Part shown: positions 25,368 to 33,671 of the stretch, in pieces | Layout of the letters: every line of letters begins with the position of its first letter | How positions within the stretch are numbered: the stretch's first letter is position 1 | Source of the DNA: Nitrospirota bacterium | Lineage (GTDB): Bacteria > Nitrospirota > Thermodesulfovibrionia > Thermodesulfovibrionales > Magnetobacteriaceae | Direction: 5' to 3' | Assembly (NCBI GenBank): GCA_015233615.1 | Contig: JADFXJ010000017.1 | Span: 1-44,404, forward strand | DNA: 44,404 bases | Program-made: the position numbers and the translations under genes | The notes under the pieces: model-generated | What the model was told of the DNA's origin: nothing | The model's input: the letters and a program-made list of their open reading frames with translations, nothing else | Database searches by the model: none

Positions 25368-28109
25368 TCAGCCGGCTTTGGTATTTTGGGCGGTTCCGGC
25401 AGTGTCGGAAATATCGGTAGTCTCGGCATTATCGGCAGTATTGGAAGCGTTGGCGGTATCGGCAGTGCCGGTAGCTTGCAATTTTGGTTGCTTGGGGGTG
25501 ATTACCCTGAACTCGGCTCCGCCGTCCATATTTTCAACTTCTATGCGGCCTTTCATATGTTCCTCGATTATCACCTTGGACATGTACAGGCCCAGGCCGG
25601 TGCCCTTGCCCTGTTCTTTCGTAGTGAAGTAGGGGTCGAAGATTTCCCCTATTATGCTTTCGGGAATTCCTCCACCGTTGTCTTTTATCCTGGCTACGGC
25701 ATACGAGTCGGAATCCGAGTAGTCGATGGTGATGAGTCCTCCTGAGATACCTTGCCCGATAATGGCGTCCCTTGCATTGCCGATCAGGTTGAGGATGACC
25801 TGGGAGTACTCGCTGGGGAAGCCGTAGATGGTTACGTCACCATCGTCGTGGAAGCGGACGTTTACATTTGAATTTTTAAAGGTGGCGCTAACGAGGGACA
25901 GGGTATCTTTTAGTACCTTGTTCAGGAGGAAGGTTTCCTTTTGTCTGCTCGGTTTAAAGAAGTTTCTGAAGTCGTCTATCGTGGTGGACATTTTGTTGAT
26001 GAGAGAGCCCGCCTGGGTTACGAAGAGATCGAACTCCTCCTTGTGGAGTTCATCGTGGTTATATGAATCCTTCAGGCTGAAAAGGATGACGCTCAGTGCG
26101 GTGAGAGGCTGCCTCCATTGATGGGCGATGTGGCCGATCATCTCACCCATGGCGGCGAGGCGGGACTGCTGGAACATGATGAGGTCCTTCTGGCGGTTTT
26201 TCATCACCTCTTCCCGTACTCTCTCCTCGAGCCCGGCGTTTATTTTCTCTACCTCCGCCTGTCTTACCTTGAGCATAGCCCCGGTATTTTTCAATGCCGT
26301 TATGTCCTGTCCGTAGAGATTTACGTACCCGGAGTCAAGAACCGGCGTTACGACGAACTGGTAGGTCAGCTCTCCAGCGGTTAGTTCGGTTATTCGCAAT
26401 GAGCCGGCCAGTACCGAATCTTTTACCGGAGCACGCAATAAGCCGGGTAAGGGCATTCCTTGTTTCACCGACCACGCATCCAGTAAGGAATTGGAGGCGC
26501 CGTTGGAGTATATAATATAGCCCTCCGGGTCTACCCGCAATACCGGATAGGGGTTTTCCCCCGGAAACCTGGCCAGGCTCTTTATCTGTTCCTCGGCTAT
26601 CTTACGCTCCATGATGTCCTCGAGGACGGCCAGGTAATAGAGAATCTCGCCACTTTCGCCCCGCATTGCCGAAGACGTGAGCTTGATCCACACAATGGCG
26701 CCATTTTTCTTTATGTAGCGTTTTTCGGTGTTGAAATGGTCTATTTCGCCTTTTTCCAGCTTCATGGTGTAGATCGACTCTTTTTCTATATCGTCGGGGT
26801 GTGTGACGTCGGTTATCTTCTTGCCTTTAAGCTCGTCTTCGGTATAGCCTAGTATCCGGCACAGGGTAGCGTTGACCTTGACGAAGTGCAGGTCGAGACT
26901 CTTTACGGCCATACCGACGGGGCTGTCCTCGAAGATTTTGCGGAACCGTTCCTCACTTTCGTTTAAAGCCTCCGCAGTTAACCTGCGCACGGTGTCACGG
27001 GTCTCTACTATCTCCCTGGCGAGGGTCAGGAACGTGTCCCGGACAATGACGAACTCGTCACCCTTTTGCGAGCCTTCCAGCCTGATGCCAAGGACGTCGT
27101 TGGAAAAGTCGATCATGTCCGTCGTGAATAACCTCACGTACCTTGACATTGCGTACATGACAGCGGTAAAAGACAGGATGAAGACGAGGGCTGTAATGGC
27201 TATTTGCCTGCGGTTTCTGGAGATTATAGCCCCGGTGAGGGCATCTACCTCGCTCTTAGGCTTAAGGGATACCAACCGCACGAGCAGGTCCGACGATCCG
27301 TAGTCGAAGAAGGACTTCCCGGCAACGAGGTACTTCTTTTTTAACTCCTCCAGGGTAGTGCCTGAGGGCACTAAGTCGGGACGGTTGCTGACCAGCACTT
27401 TTGGCTGTTCGCCTTCAAGGAGAGCTACAACGTTATTACCGTGAAAATCCTTATGGGAGGACAGGAAAAACTCGTCGTCCAATCGTGAGGCCACCAGGAT
27501 GGTGCCAAGCTCTATCCCCTTGTCGTTTCTTACAGGACCGGCGGACAGAACAAATGGGTATGAACCCAGTAGCGTCATAAAACTCTGGTTATGGCTTAAC
27601 TTTTGCAAGATCTCTGCCGGTTCGAGGAGATCCTTTGGCGGCGGGGCGGAGGAATCCGTATAAAGCTCCTTTACTTTGCCGGTGGTATCTATAAGAAGGA
27701 TATATTCGATGTTAACGATGTTACGTAAGGCTGACCGGCCGGGAAACCAGGGAGTTGGAGTCCTGCGATAAATGACGACACCCTCCGGTCTGTCAGGCCA
27801 GCCCATAGCGTGGCGCTTTTCCATGTAGTCCACCAGCAGGTTTTTTTGAAGGGTAAACTGTTTAACTACATCCTGGTAAGACCTTATGTATTGGTCGAAG
27901 ACTATCCTGTCATTCTCGGCGTCCGTTTCGAGTTTTTCGGAGAGCTGTTTCTGGAACAGTTCTTTTACGTTATTGTTGTGTACGTGATCTACGGCCAGCC
28001 ATACGGCCACACCTATAGCTAACGTGGCTATGAGCATCTTTATGGTAAGAGTGAATCGCCGGTTAAGGCGATTGAGGCGCGTGAAACGCTTTAGGGGAGT
28101 CGGGTGCAT
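25368..28109 (-). CDS. Membrane sensor histidine kinase with extracytoplasmic domain and PAS domains
   Basis: 913 residues. TM1 at about 24-43 (MLIATLAIGVAVWLAVDHV), an extracytoplasmic sensor of about 255 residues, TM2 near 300-320 (IAITALVFILSFTAVMYA), a helical linker, PAS1 (DSPVGMAVKSLDLHFVKVN), PAS2 (NPYPVLRVDPEGYIIYSNG), a coiled coil, HisKA with MIGHIAHQWRQPLTALSVIL (phospho-His), and HATPase (NLIGNARDA, DNGGGIPESI, FFTTKE-type [19 protein letters not shown]). The last 35 residues are a Thr/Ala/Asp/Asn-rich tail coded by degenerate short repeats. It starts 15 bp after a periplasmic binding protein gene, so the two probably sense a ligand together. No cognate receiver gene directly follows. 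Confidence 0.9.
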   Translation of the reverse strand: MHPTPLKRFTRLNRLNRRFTLTIKMLIATLAIGVAVWLAVDHVHNNNVKELFQKQLSEKLETDAENDRIVFDQYIRSYQDVVKQFTLQKNLLVDYMEKRHAMGWPDRPEGVVIYRRTPTPWFPGRSALRNIVNIEYILLIDTTGKVKELYTDSSAPPPKDLLEPAEILQKLSHNQSFMTLLGSYPFVLSAGPVRNDKGIELGTILVASRLDDEFFLSSHKDFHGNNVVALLEGEQPKVLVSNRPDLVPSGTTLEELKKKYLVAGKSFFDYGSSDLLVRLVSLKPKSEVDALTGAIISRNRRQIAITALVFILSFTAVMYAMSRYVRLFTTDMIDFSNDVLGIRLEGSQKGDEFVIVRDTFLTLAREIVETRDTVRRLTAEALNESEERFRKIFEDSPVGMAVKSLDLHFVKVNATLCRILGYTEDELKGKKITDVTHPDDIEKESIYTMKLEKGEIDHFNTEKRYIKKNGAIVWIKLTSSAMRGESGEILYYLAVLEDIMERKIAEEQIKSLARFPGENPYPVLRVDPEGYIIYSNGASNSLLDAWSVKQGMPLPGLLRAPVKDSVLAGSLRITELTAGELTYQFVVTPVLDSGYVNLYGQDITALKNTGAMLKVRQAEVEKINAGLEERVREEVMKNRQKDLIMFQQSRLAAMGEMIGHIAHQWRQPLTALSVILFSLKDSYNHDELHKEEFDLFVTQAGSLINKMSTTIDDFRNFFKPSRQKETFLLNKVLKDTLSLVSATFKNSNVNVRFHDDGDVTIYGFPSEYSQVILNLIGNARDAIIGQGISGGLITIDYSDSDSYAVARIKDNGGGIPESIIGEIFDPYFTTKEQGKGTGLGLYMSKVIIEEHMKGRIEVENMDGGAEFRVITPKQPKLQATGTADTANASNTADNAETTDISDTAGTAQNTKAG

Positions 28110-28124
28110 TAAATTGCCCTGCGC

Positions 28125-29195
28125 TCAATGGCCGGTTTTGGCGTTTGGTTCACCAACCAGTTCAGTACCGTCGAATTTCCATCCTGCTTTCTTTAATCGG
28201 GACACCGGGATGATGCCGTATACGGGATCGACGGAGTCCATGCTTCCTAAGAGATGATCGAGAATTTTTCGGGAATTGGGGTTTTTGTTGGTACTGTCGC
28301 CCCACGTCGTTACGTTATAAGTACGGTATAGGCTATATTTACCCGAAATAACATTGTCCGGCACGTCGGGGCTCAGGCCGTCTATTTTGAGAGCCTTCAC
28401 CTTACCCTTCCGTTGGTAATGGATTAAGTTCCAGGGCACCTCGTAGCCGATAGCTCCCTTGTAGTTGGCCACGTGGGAAAGCATGTCCGGGATTTCGCCT
28501 ACCTCGAACATGCGCGGGCTAAAGAGGGTTTCGTCTTTTAACAGGAGTGTCCAGTGGCCCGGCCTGTTCTTGCAGTGGAGGCGTCCGATTACCTGGATGG
28601 GAATGTCGGGGCCGGGCTTGCCTCCGTAAGTCTTAAGCTCGCTCCACCGGTGGATGTTGCCACGGAAGATCTCTCGGGCTTCATTCATGGTAATGTTTTC
28701 GATTGGATTTTCCGCATTTACGAGCAACGCCACGGCGCCTATACCGAGTGTGTGAAAATGCAGCCCCGGAAGCCGGTCCGTAAGCCCGGGCGGGCAACAA
28801 AACCCCGCCATATCCACTTCTTTGCGAGTGATCATCCCGGCGGCTATGCCGCAAGTGCCCTCCCTGACCGGTATGTACAGGTTGTTTTTCCTGGCGTAAC
28901 TGGTTATGAACGGCAATATGGCGGGATAGAGGTGCTGATCGACAACTATGGCAAAGTCGGCCTGTTCTGCCCACTTCTCGTACTTTATAGGCTGTTTGAG
29001 CCACTTGGCCGGCATTTGTATCTCTTTGGATTGGGTCTCGAAGGGCACTCCCCTGACGTCTTTCCAGGCGTCACCGCCGTAAGCCACGCCTGCGAGTATA
29101 AGGCATGGCATAAAAAAGGCTGCTAAAACTTGTAATATCTTAAATGTACCCAATGTACTCCATTTACCGGATTTAGTCGATTTAACCGATCTCAT
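28125..29195 (-). CDS. Periplasmic substrate-binding protein (PstS/PBP-like) paired with a sensor kinase
   Basis: 356 residues with an N-terminal signal peptide (ILQVLAAFFMPCLILAGVAYGGD). The mature part has the PBP-like II fold typical of phosphate-like binding proteins: FAIVVDQHLYPAILPFITSYARKNN, VREGTCGIAAGMITRKEVDMAGFCCPP, LGIGAVALLVNAENPIENITMNEAREIFRGNIHRWSEL, GRLHCKNRPGHW and IGYEVPWNLI. Gene pairs of such a protein with a kinase and no permease suggest sensing rather than uptake. The Cys pair in GFCCPP and the TCGIAAG loop are notable. Ligand unknown. AAGGAGG lies before ATG 29195. Confidence 0.8.
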   Translation of the reverse strand: MRSVKSTKSGKWSTLGTFKILQVLAAFFMPCLILAGVAYGGDAWKDVRGVPFETQSKEIQMPAKWLKQPIKYEKWAEQADFAIVVDQHLYPAILPFITSYARKNNLYIPVREGTCGIAAGMITRKEVDMAGFCCPPGLTDRLPGLHFHTLGIGAVALLVNAENPIENITMNEAREIFRGNIHRWSELKTYGGKPGPDIPIQVIGRLHCKNRPGHWTLLLKDETLFSPRMFEVGEIPDMLSHVANYKGAIGYEVPWNLIHYQRKGKVKALKIDGLSPDVPDNVISGKYSLYRTYNVTTWGDSTNKNPNSRKILDHLLGSMDSVDPVYGIIPVSRLKKAGWKFDGTELVGEPNAKTGH

Positions 29196-29317
29196 TTATT
29201 TACCTCCTTAAATCGATAGTTCGCCAACAGATACTTTATGTTAAAGTGCTTTGTTTACCACGATCGAAAAAACCCCTCTGCTAATTTTATCTTCTATGTT
29301 TACGCCATGTTATTAGC

Positions 29318-29348
29318 ATTTTAACATAAATATGCTACTTGTTTTCAA
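29318..29348 (-). promoter_or_regulatory. Possible promoter of the binding protein-kinase operon
   Basis: TTGAAA (29343-29348) and TAAAAT (29318-29323) on the minus strand are 19 bp apart, longer than ideal. It would give a leader of about 115 nt before ATG 29195. The rest of the 29196-29482 gap is AT-rich and holds no gene. Confidence 0.4.
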
Positions 29349-29467
29349 TCAAATAATTAAGGACAATGCCGGACGATAAAATTGGCGGCCAGGGGGCAGG
29401 GGTACTCAGGCAAGAAAAGCTGCATTTAAAAATTACACATTTCTGTATGATTTACTGAATTACGTTA

Positions 29468-29476
29468 TGATATAAT
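29468..29476 (+). promoter_or_regulatory. Extended -10 element of the ferredoxin gene, likely leaderless
   Basis: TGA-TATAAT with the -10 hexamer at 29471-29476 ends six bases before the ferredoxin ATG (29483). No Shine-Dalgarno is present. The geometry is the same as at lpxK and zur. No good -35 is seen, as expected for an extended -10. Confidence 0.55.
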
Positions 29477-29482
29477 TACAAT

Positions 29483-29680
29483 ATGAACGTTACCGTAGAT
29501 CAGGATATTTGTATAGGCTGTGGGGCCTGCCAGGATATTTGCCCGGCCGTTTTTTACGTTGACGAAGTAATCGGCAAGTCGCAGGTAATAGACGAAGACG
29601 CCTGCGAGTACGCCAACTGTTGTGAGGCTGCCGAGGAAAATTGTCCCGTAAAAGCGATTACCGTTATAGGGAGCACATAA
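29483..29680 (+). CDS. Ferredoxin, probably single 4Fe-4S
   Basis: 65 residues. The cluster motif is CIGCGACQDICP (Cys 11, 14, 17, 21) and a later NCP (Cys 54), with an extra pair CC at about 47-48 in YANCCEAAEENCP. This is the layout of short bacterial ferredoxins. The protein is acidic. Its role as electron carrier is known for the family; the partner enzyme is not in this window. It is followed 14 bp later by the HD-GYP regulator. Confidence 0.9.
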   Translation: MNVTVDQDICIGCGACQDICPAVFYVDEVIGKSQVIDEDACEYANCCEAAEENCPVKAITVIGST

Positions 29681-29693
29681 GGTATCGACTGTT

Positions 29694-30842
29694 ATGGAAA
29701 ATCAGTACAAAGGTAAGGTACTCGTAGTAGACGACGATCCCTACGTGCTCGAGTCGATATCCATACTATTGAAAGAAAGCGGCTATTCCACGCATACTTG
29801 CAGCAGCGGCAAAGACGGCCTTTCCGTGGTGGAGCAGAGTGCCATTACCCCGTCGGTCTTCGCAAGCCGGCCTGCTGTGGATGGAGCGGCCCCGGAATCT
29901 GCCCCGGAATCTGCAATGTTCAACGCTATTCTTACGGACATCAAGATGCCCGGCATGTCCGGCGTAGAGCTTCTCGATCACGTCCACAAACGCTTTCCCG
30001 ACGTACCCGTAATACTCATGACGGCCTACGCCGAGCTGGAAATGGCTATAGACGCCATAAAAAGAGGTGCGTTCGATTTCATCATCAAGCCTTACAGGTA
30101 CGACCAGCTCTTCTACTCCATAGAGAAGGCCGTCAGGTACGAAAAGCTCCTCCGCATGGAAAAGGACTACAAGCGCAACCTCGAGGAAACCGTAAAACAG
30201 CGAACCAGGGAACTCTCGGACGCCCTGGTAATGGTCAAAAACCTCAGCAACGACGTTATCAAGAGGCTTACCGTAACGGCGGAGTACAGGGACACCGACA
30301 CGGGATACCACATACAGCGTATCGGCCTCTATTCGGAAAAGCTCTCCGAAGCCCTTGGCCTGGATGCAGAGTTTATCGATGACATTACCTTTGCCAGCCC
30401 TCTGCACGATATCGGTAAAATAGGCATACCCGACAGCATACTCCTCAAACCTGCCCCCCTTACAACTGAGGAGTTCGCTATAATGAAGACACACACCACA
30501 ATAGGAGCCAATATGTTATCCGGCTCCACTTTTCCAAAGCTGAAGATGGCCGAGTCTATTGCCCTTAACCACCACGAGCGTTGGGACGGCTCCGGTTATC
30601 CCAACGGCATTTCCGGCATGGATATTCCCCTTGAGGCGAGGATCGTCATAATTTGCGACCAGTACGATGCCCTCAGAGGCAAGCGGCCTTACAAGAATTC
30701 ACTGAAACACGATGAGGTAATGCAGATTATCACCCAGGGTGACGGGCGGACTGTGCCCGCACACTTCGACCCGGAGGTGTTGAAAGCTTTCCTGAAATTA
30801 GACGGCTCCTTCGATACGATCTTCAACCTGCACCAGGACTGA
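29694..30842 (+). CDS. Response regulator with HD-GYP domain (c-di-GMP phosphodiesterase)
   Basis: 382 residues. Receiver at residues 1-145: VLVVDDDPYVLES, AILTDIKMPGMSGVELLD (phospho-acceptor Asp), VILMTAY, FIIKPY. A roughly 20-residue Ala/Pro/Ser-rich insertion (about 52-74) sits in the receiver between helix 2 and strand 3. A coiled coil leads to the HD-GYP domain at 180-375: YHIQRIGLYSEKL, SPLHDIGKIGIPDSIL (HD), THTTIGANML, NHHERWDGSGYPNGISGMDIPLEARIV (GYP intact) and CDQYDALRGKRPYK. All metal-binding residues appear present, so it should degrade c-di-GMP. A diguanylate cyclase follows 125 bp downstream. Confidence 0.92.
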   Translation: MENQYKGKVLVVDDDPYVLESISILLKESGYSTHTCSSGKDGLSVVEQSAITPSVFASRPAVDGAAPESAPESAMFNAILTDIKMPGMSGVELLDHVHKRFPDVPVILMTAYAELEMAIDAIKRGAFDFIIKPYRYDQLFYSIEKAVRYEKLLRMEKDYKRNLEETVKQRTRELSDALVMVKNLSNDVIKRLTVTAEYRDTDTGYHIQRIGLYSEKLSEALGLDAEFIDDITFASPLHDIGKIGIPDSILLKPAPLTTEEFAIMKTHTTIGANMLSGSTFPKLKMAESIALNHHERWDGSGYPNGISGMDIPLEARIVIICDQYDALRGKRPYKNSLKHDEVMQIITQGDGRTVPAHFDPEVLKAFLKLDGSFDTIFNLHQD

Positions 30843-30967
30843 GTATCCGTACATTGTGTGCTCTCCGATGTAATTAATCCCCAGCGTAAGTGACCGATGT
30901 GATTTCCGACGGTAATTTCCGAATGTAATTGCAAAAATCTATCGATAAATATTACTATCTATATGTT

Positions 30968-32884
30968 ATGTGGAAAATAAGATCTATCAAGACTAAACTA
31001 TTGATACGCATAGTCTTGTCGTTTATCCTCCTGTCGATTATCGTGCAGGGGATTGTCTTTCTGAGCTTTCGTAACTTCAGCCTGGAGACCGCGAAGGAAA
31101 AAGCTTTAACCGTAGCAGAACTTATAAGGGATACGATTACTTCCTTCATGATCCTCGGTGTTTATGACAGGCAGGACGTATTCATAGACAGGATTAAATT
31201 AGCCCGCGGTCTGAAAGAAGTGAATATCCTGAGAGGGGCTACGGTAATTAACCAGTTCGGCGAGCAAAAGAATACCACTCATATAAAAACTCCCCTTGAG
31301 ATGGAGGTGCTCGATTCCGGCAAGATGAAGGCTTCCCTGAAGGAGGACTTAAACCGCGTCGAGTACTCTCTCGTAATACCTTACAAGGCCACCGCCAATG
31401 AAAGGGTAAAGTGTCTGAACTGCCACAACGCTAAAGACGGAGACGTGTTGGGAGCGGTAAGTCTCGTCATGGACCTGAGTACCCAGAGGCAGGAAGGCAT
31501 ATCCGCCATCTCTTACATGATCGTTGTTTCCCTGATTTTTTCCATAGGCACGTTGTATATAATTTACGTCTTCTTTAAGCCTTACACCGGTCTTTTCCAG
31601 AAACTAAACCGTGGATTCCAGAAGGTCGAAGACGGGGATTTCAGCGAGAAAGTTATTGTAAATCTCCTGGACGAGGCCGGGGACGTGGCCAACGGATTTA
31701 ACGTCATGACCGACAACCTGTCAAAAACCCTTTTTGCCGTGAGCAATAAGGTTTCCCTGCTTATCGGCTACCAGATGGAGGACAGCGGTAACGCACTGAA
31801 AGACACCGCCAGAACGGTGGATATGCTCGTTAAGATATACAAGTTTAAGCGTACCATAGAAAAGGATTCCCGAAAGAGCGAGGTTTTCATGCGGCTGGAG
31901 CAGATCATCGAAGAGATGGGCATCCACAAGTACTCGATATACGAGGTAGACAGCCAGAGAAACACTATTAAGAGTATCAGCGTATCGTGCATGCAGGAGG
32001 AAACTGCCGCGGGTATGGAAAGAGCACAGGTAGATTCCGGCAGCGGATTCTGTTGGTGCTCTGAGGTGATAAAGGGAAACGCCGACGAGTGTCGGGCCAA
32101 AAGGACGGGCGGCATCGTGGATTCGAAGGAATTTCCGTTGATTTGCCCGAGCTTCGCCTTTGCCGGGGAAAGTCTTAAGGGTTCTCTCAACTACTTATGC
32201 ATACCCATCTACATAGGCGGGCAGGTAGGCGACGTGGTGCAGATAGTCTACGACAGCGAGACGGCGGAGTCGGTGCGTGCCGCCATACCTTACGTTAAGA
32301 GCTTCATTCAGGAGGGTGAGCCGGTACTCGAAGCGAAGACGTTCATGGAGATGCTAAGGGAGCAGTCCCTGGTAGATCAGCTTACGGGACTGTTCAACAG
32401 AAGGTTCCTCGACGAGGTAAACCTTAAGATTTGCTCACAAACGTTGAGGCGCAACACCATCCTTGGCATCCTGATGATAGACATAGACTTCTTCAAGCAG
32501 GTAAACGACACCTATGGACACGACGTCGGAGACAAGGTGCTCAGAAAGATAGCCTCCATCATAAAGAACTCGGTAAGGGAGTCGGACATCGTAGTGAGGT
32601 ACGGTGGAGAGGAAATAATAGTGCTCCTCGTGGACGTGATTGAGGGCAGGTCATTTGAGGTTGCGGAGAAGATTCGCCAGAAGATACAGGACGAGAGCAT
32701 AGAGTTTCCCGGCGGGGTGCTTAAGAAGACAGTGAGTATAGGCGTAAGCGAGTATCCAAAGAGTGCCGACAAGTTCTGGCAATGCGTCAAGTACGCCGAT
32801 ACCGTCCTGTACAAGGCCAAAGAAGACGGCCGTAACAAGGTTTACGTCTTTAACCGCGATATGTGGAATAACGTGGAATACTAA
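30968..32884 (+). CDS. Diguanylate cyclase with periplasmic heme-motif sensor, HAMP and GAF-like domain
   Basis: About 638 residues from ATG 30968; a TTG at 30929 is an alternative and neither has a good ribosome binding site. TM1 (LLIRIVLSFILLSIIVQGIVFL), a periplasmic domain with the c-type heme motif KCLNCHNAKDGDVLGAVSL, TM2 (MIVVSLIFSIGTLYIIYVFF), HAMP, a GAF-like domain with several cysteines (SGFCWCSEV, DECRAKR, PLICPSF), then GGDEF at about 475-635: DQLTGLFNRRFLDE, IDIDFFKQVNDTYGHDVGD, RESDIVVRYGGEE. GGEE is an active-site variant that usually remains active; RESD is the RxxD inhibition site, so c-di-GMP product feedback is expected. Confidence 0.9.
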   Translation: MWKIRSIKTKLLIRIVLSFILLSIIVQGIVFLSFRNFSLETAKEKALTVAELIRDTITSFMILGVYDRQDVFIDRIKLARGLKEVNILRGATVINQFGEQKNTTHIKTPLEMEVLDSGKMKASLKEDLNRVEYSLVIPYKATANERVKCLNCHNAKDGDVLGAVSLVMDLSTQRQEGISAISYMIVVSLIFSIGTLYIIYVFFKPYTGLFQKLNRGFQKVEDGDFSEKVIVNLLDEAGDVANGFNVMTDNLSKTLFAVSNKVSLLIGYQMEDSGNALKDTARTVDMLVKIYKFKRTIEKDSRKSEVFMRLEQIIEEMGIHKYSIYEVDSQRNTIKSISVSCMQEETAAGMERAQVDSGSGFCWCSEVIKGNADECRAKRTGGIVDSKEFPLICPSFAFAGESLKGSLNYLCIPIYIGGQVGDVVQIVYDSETAESVRAAIPYVKSFIQEGEPVLEAKTFMEMLREQSLVDQLTGLFNRRFLDEVNLKICSQTLRRNTILGILMIDIDFFKQVNDTYGHDVGDKVLRKIASIIKNSVRESDIVVRYGGEEIIVLLVDVIEGRSFEVAEKIRQKIQDESIEFPGGVLKKTVSIGVSEYPKSADKFWQCVKYADTVLYKAKEDGRNKVYVFNRDMWNNVEY

Positions 32885-32979
32885 ATTACCGAATGAATTA
32901 CTGAATGATCGGTTAGAAACGTGTAGTAATACCTGAGGGGGTACAATCCGATGGCATTTAACGACGGGACCGTCAAACT

Positions 32980-33582
32980 GTGAATATTGACACGTTAAAC
33001 ACATTTGTTACCGAAATAAACATAATAATAGCGACGATTGGAGTCGTCGTAACGATTATAGGTGTTTTTATCGGTGGTTTAACCTTGTTTAATTACATTA
33101 GAATTTCGGATTTAAGAAAAGTATTCAACGAATTCAAAGAGCAGACGCAAAAGGAAATCTACAAAACTCAAAAAGCCGCGCACAGAATAATTGCCAGCTA
33201 TCATATTACCGACGTTAACGATAAGATAGAGTTGTTAAAATCCGCGATTGAATTAGACCCTAAAGCATTTAACGGCTACAATGCCCTTGGATACGCTTAT
33301 CTGGAAAAAGGTGAGTTAAATAAAGCCGCCGCCGCGTTTATGAATGCCGTTCATAATAATCCGGACCAGAAAGAGGGTTATTTCGATTTAGCTACGGTAT
33401 ATCTAAAATTTGGCGATACGGAGCTATGCCTGCATAACCTGAAAGAAGCGATTAAAGCAGACCCGACTTCGAAAAGAGACTTAGAAGGCAATCCCGCCTT
33501 TACCCTGTTGTGGAATAACCCCGAATATCGGAAGTTGGCAGGATTGACGGATGAAAAAGCAAAAAGCGGTAATGGTACTTAA
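32980..33582 (+). CDS. Membrane-anchored TPR protein
   Basis: 200 residues from GTG 32980 (no ATG fits, ribosome binding site weak). An N-terminal membrane helix (IIIATIGVVVTIIGVFIGGL) is followed by a helical linker and two to three TPR-like repeats: AIELDPKAFNGYNALGYAYLEKGELNKAAAAFMNAV, NNPDQKEGYFDLATVYLKFGDTELCLHNLKEAI. TPR domains mediate protein contacts, and the partner is unknown. AT-richer codon use than its neighbours gives a slight hint of different origin. A large hairpin (33617-33660) follows. Confidence 0.65.
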   Translation: MNIDTLNTFVTEINIIIATIGVVVTIIGVFIGGLTLFNYIRISDLRKVFNEFKEQTQKEIYKTQKAAHRIIASYHITDVNDKIELLKSAIELDPKAFNGYNALGYAYLEKGELNKAAAAFMNAVHNNPDQKEGYFDLATVYLKFGDTELCLHNLKEAIKADPTSKRDLEGNPAFTLLWNNPEYRKLAGLTDEKAKSGNGT

Positions 33583-33616
33583 TACCACCGCCGCTTTTTA
33601 CGGGTCAAGTCCTATT

Positions 33617-33660
33617 TTAAGGATGCCTTCATAAGATGTCTCTTATCAAGGCATCCTTAA
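33617..33660. terminator. Nested long hairpin between convergent TPR gene and rpoD
   Basis: Outer arms TTAAGGATGCCTT (33617-33629) and AAGGCATCCTTAA (33648-33660) pair perfectly over 13 bp. Inside, ATAAGA (33631-33636) and TCTTAT (33641-33646) pair around a 4-base loop. The whole is an almost continuous stem. It stands exactly between the ends of two convergent genes, so a bidirectional terminator is likely, although no clear U-tract follows. Confidence 0.65.
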
Positions 33661-33671
33661 TTAATGTCGAT

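Noticed and set aside
25385-25490. CRISPR-like short repeat array
   Set aside because: The repeats are degenerate, have no constant spacers and translate as the kinase C-terminal tail.
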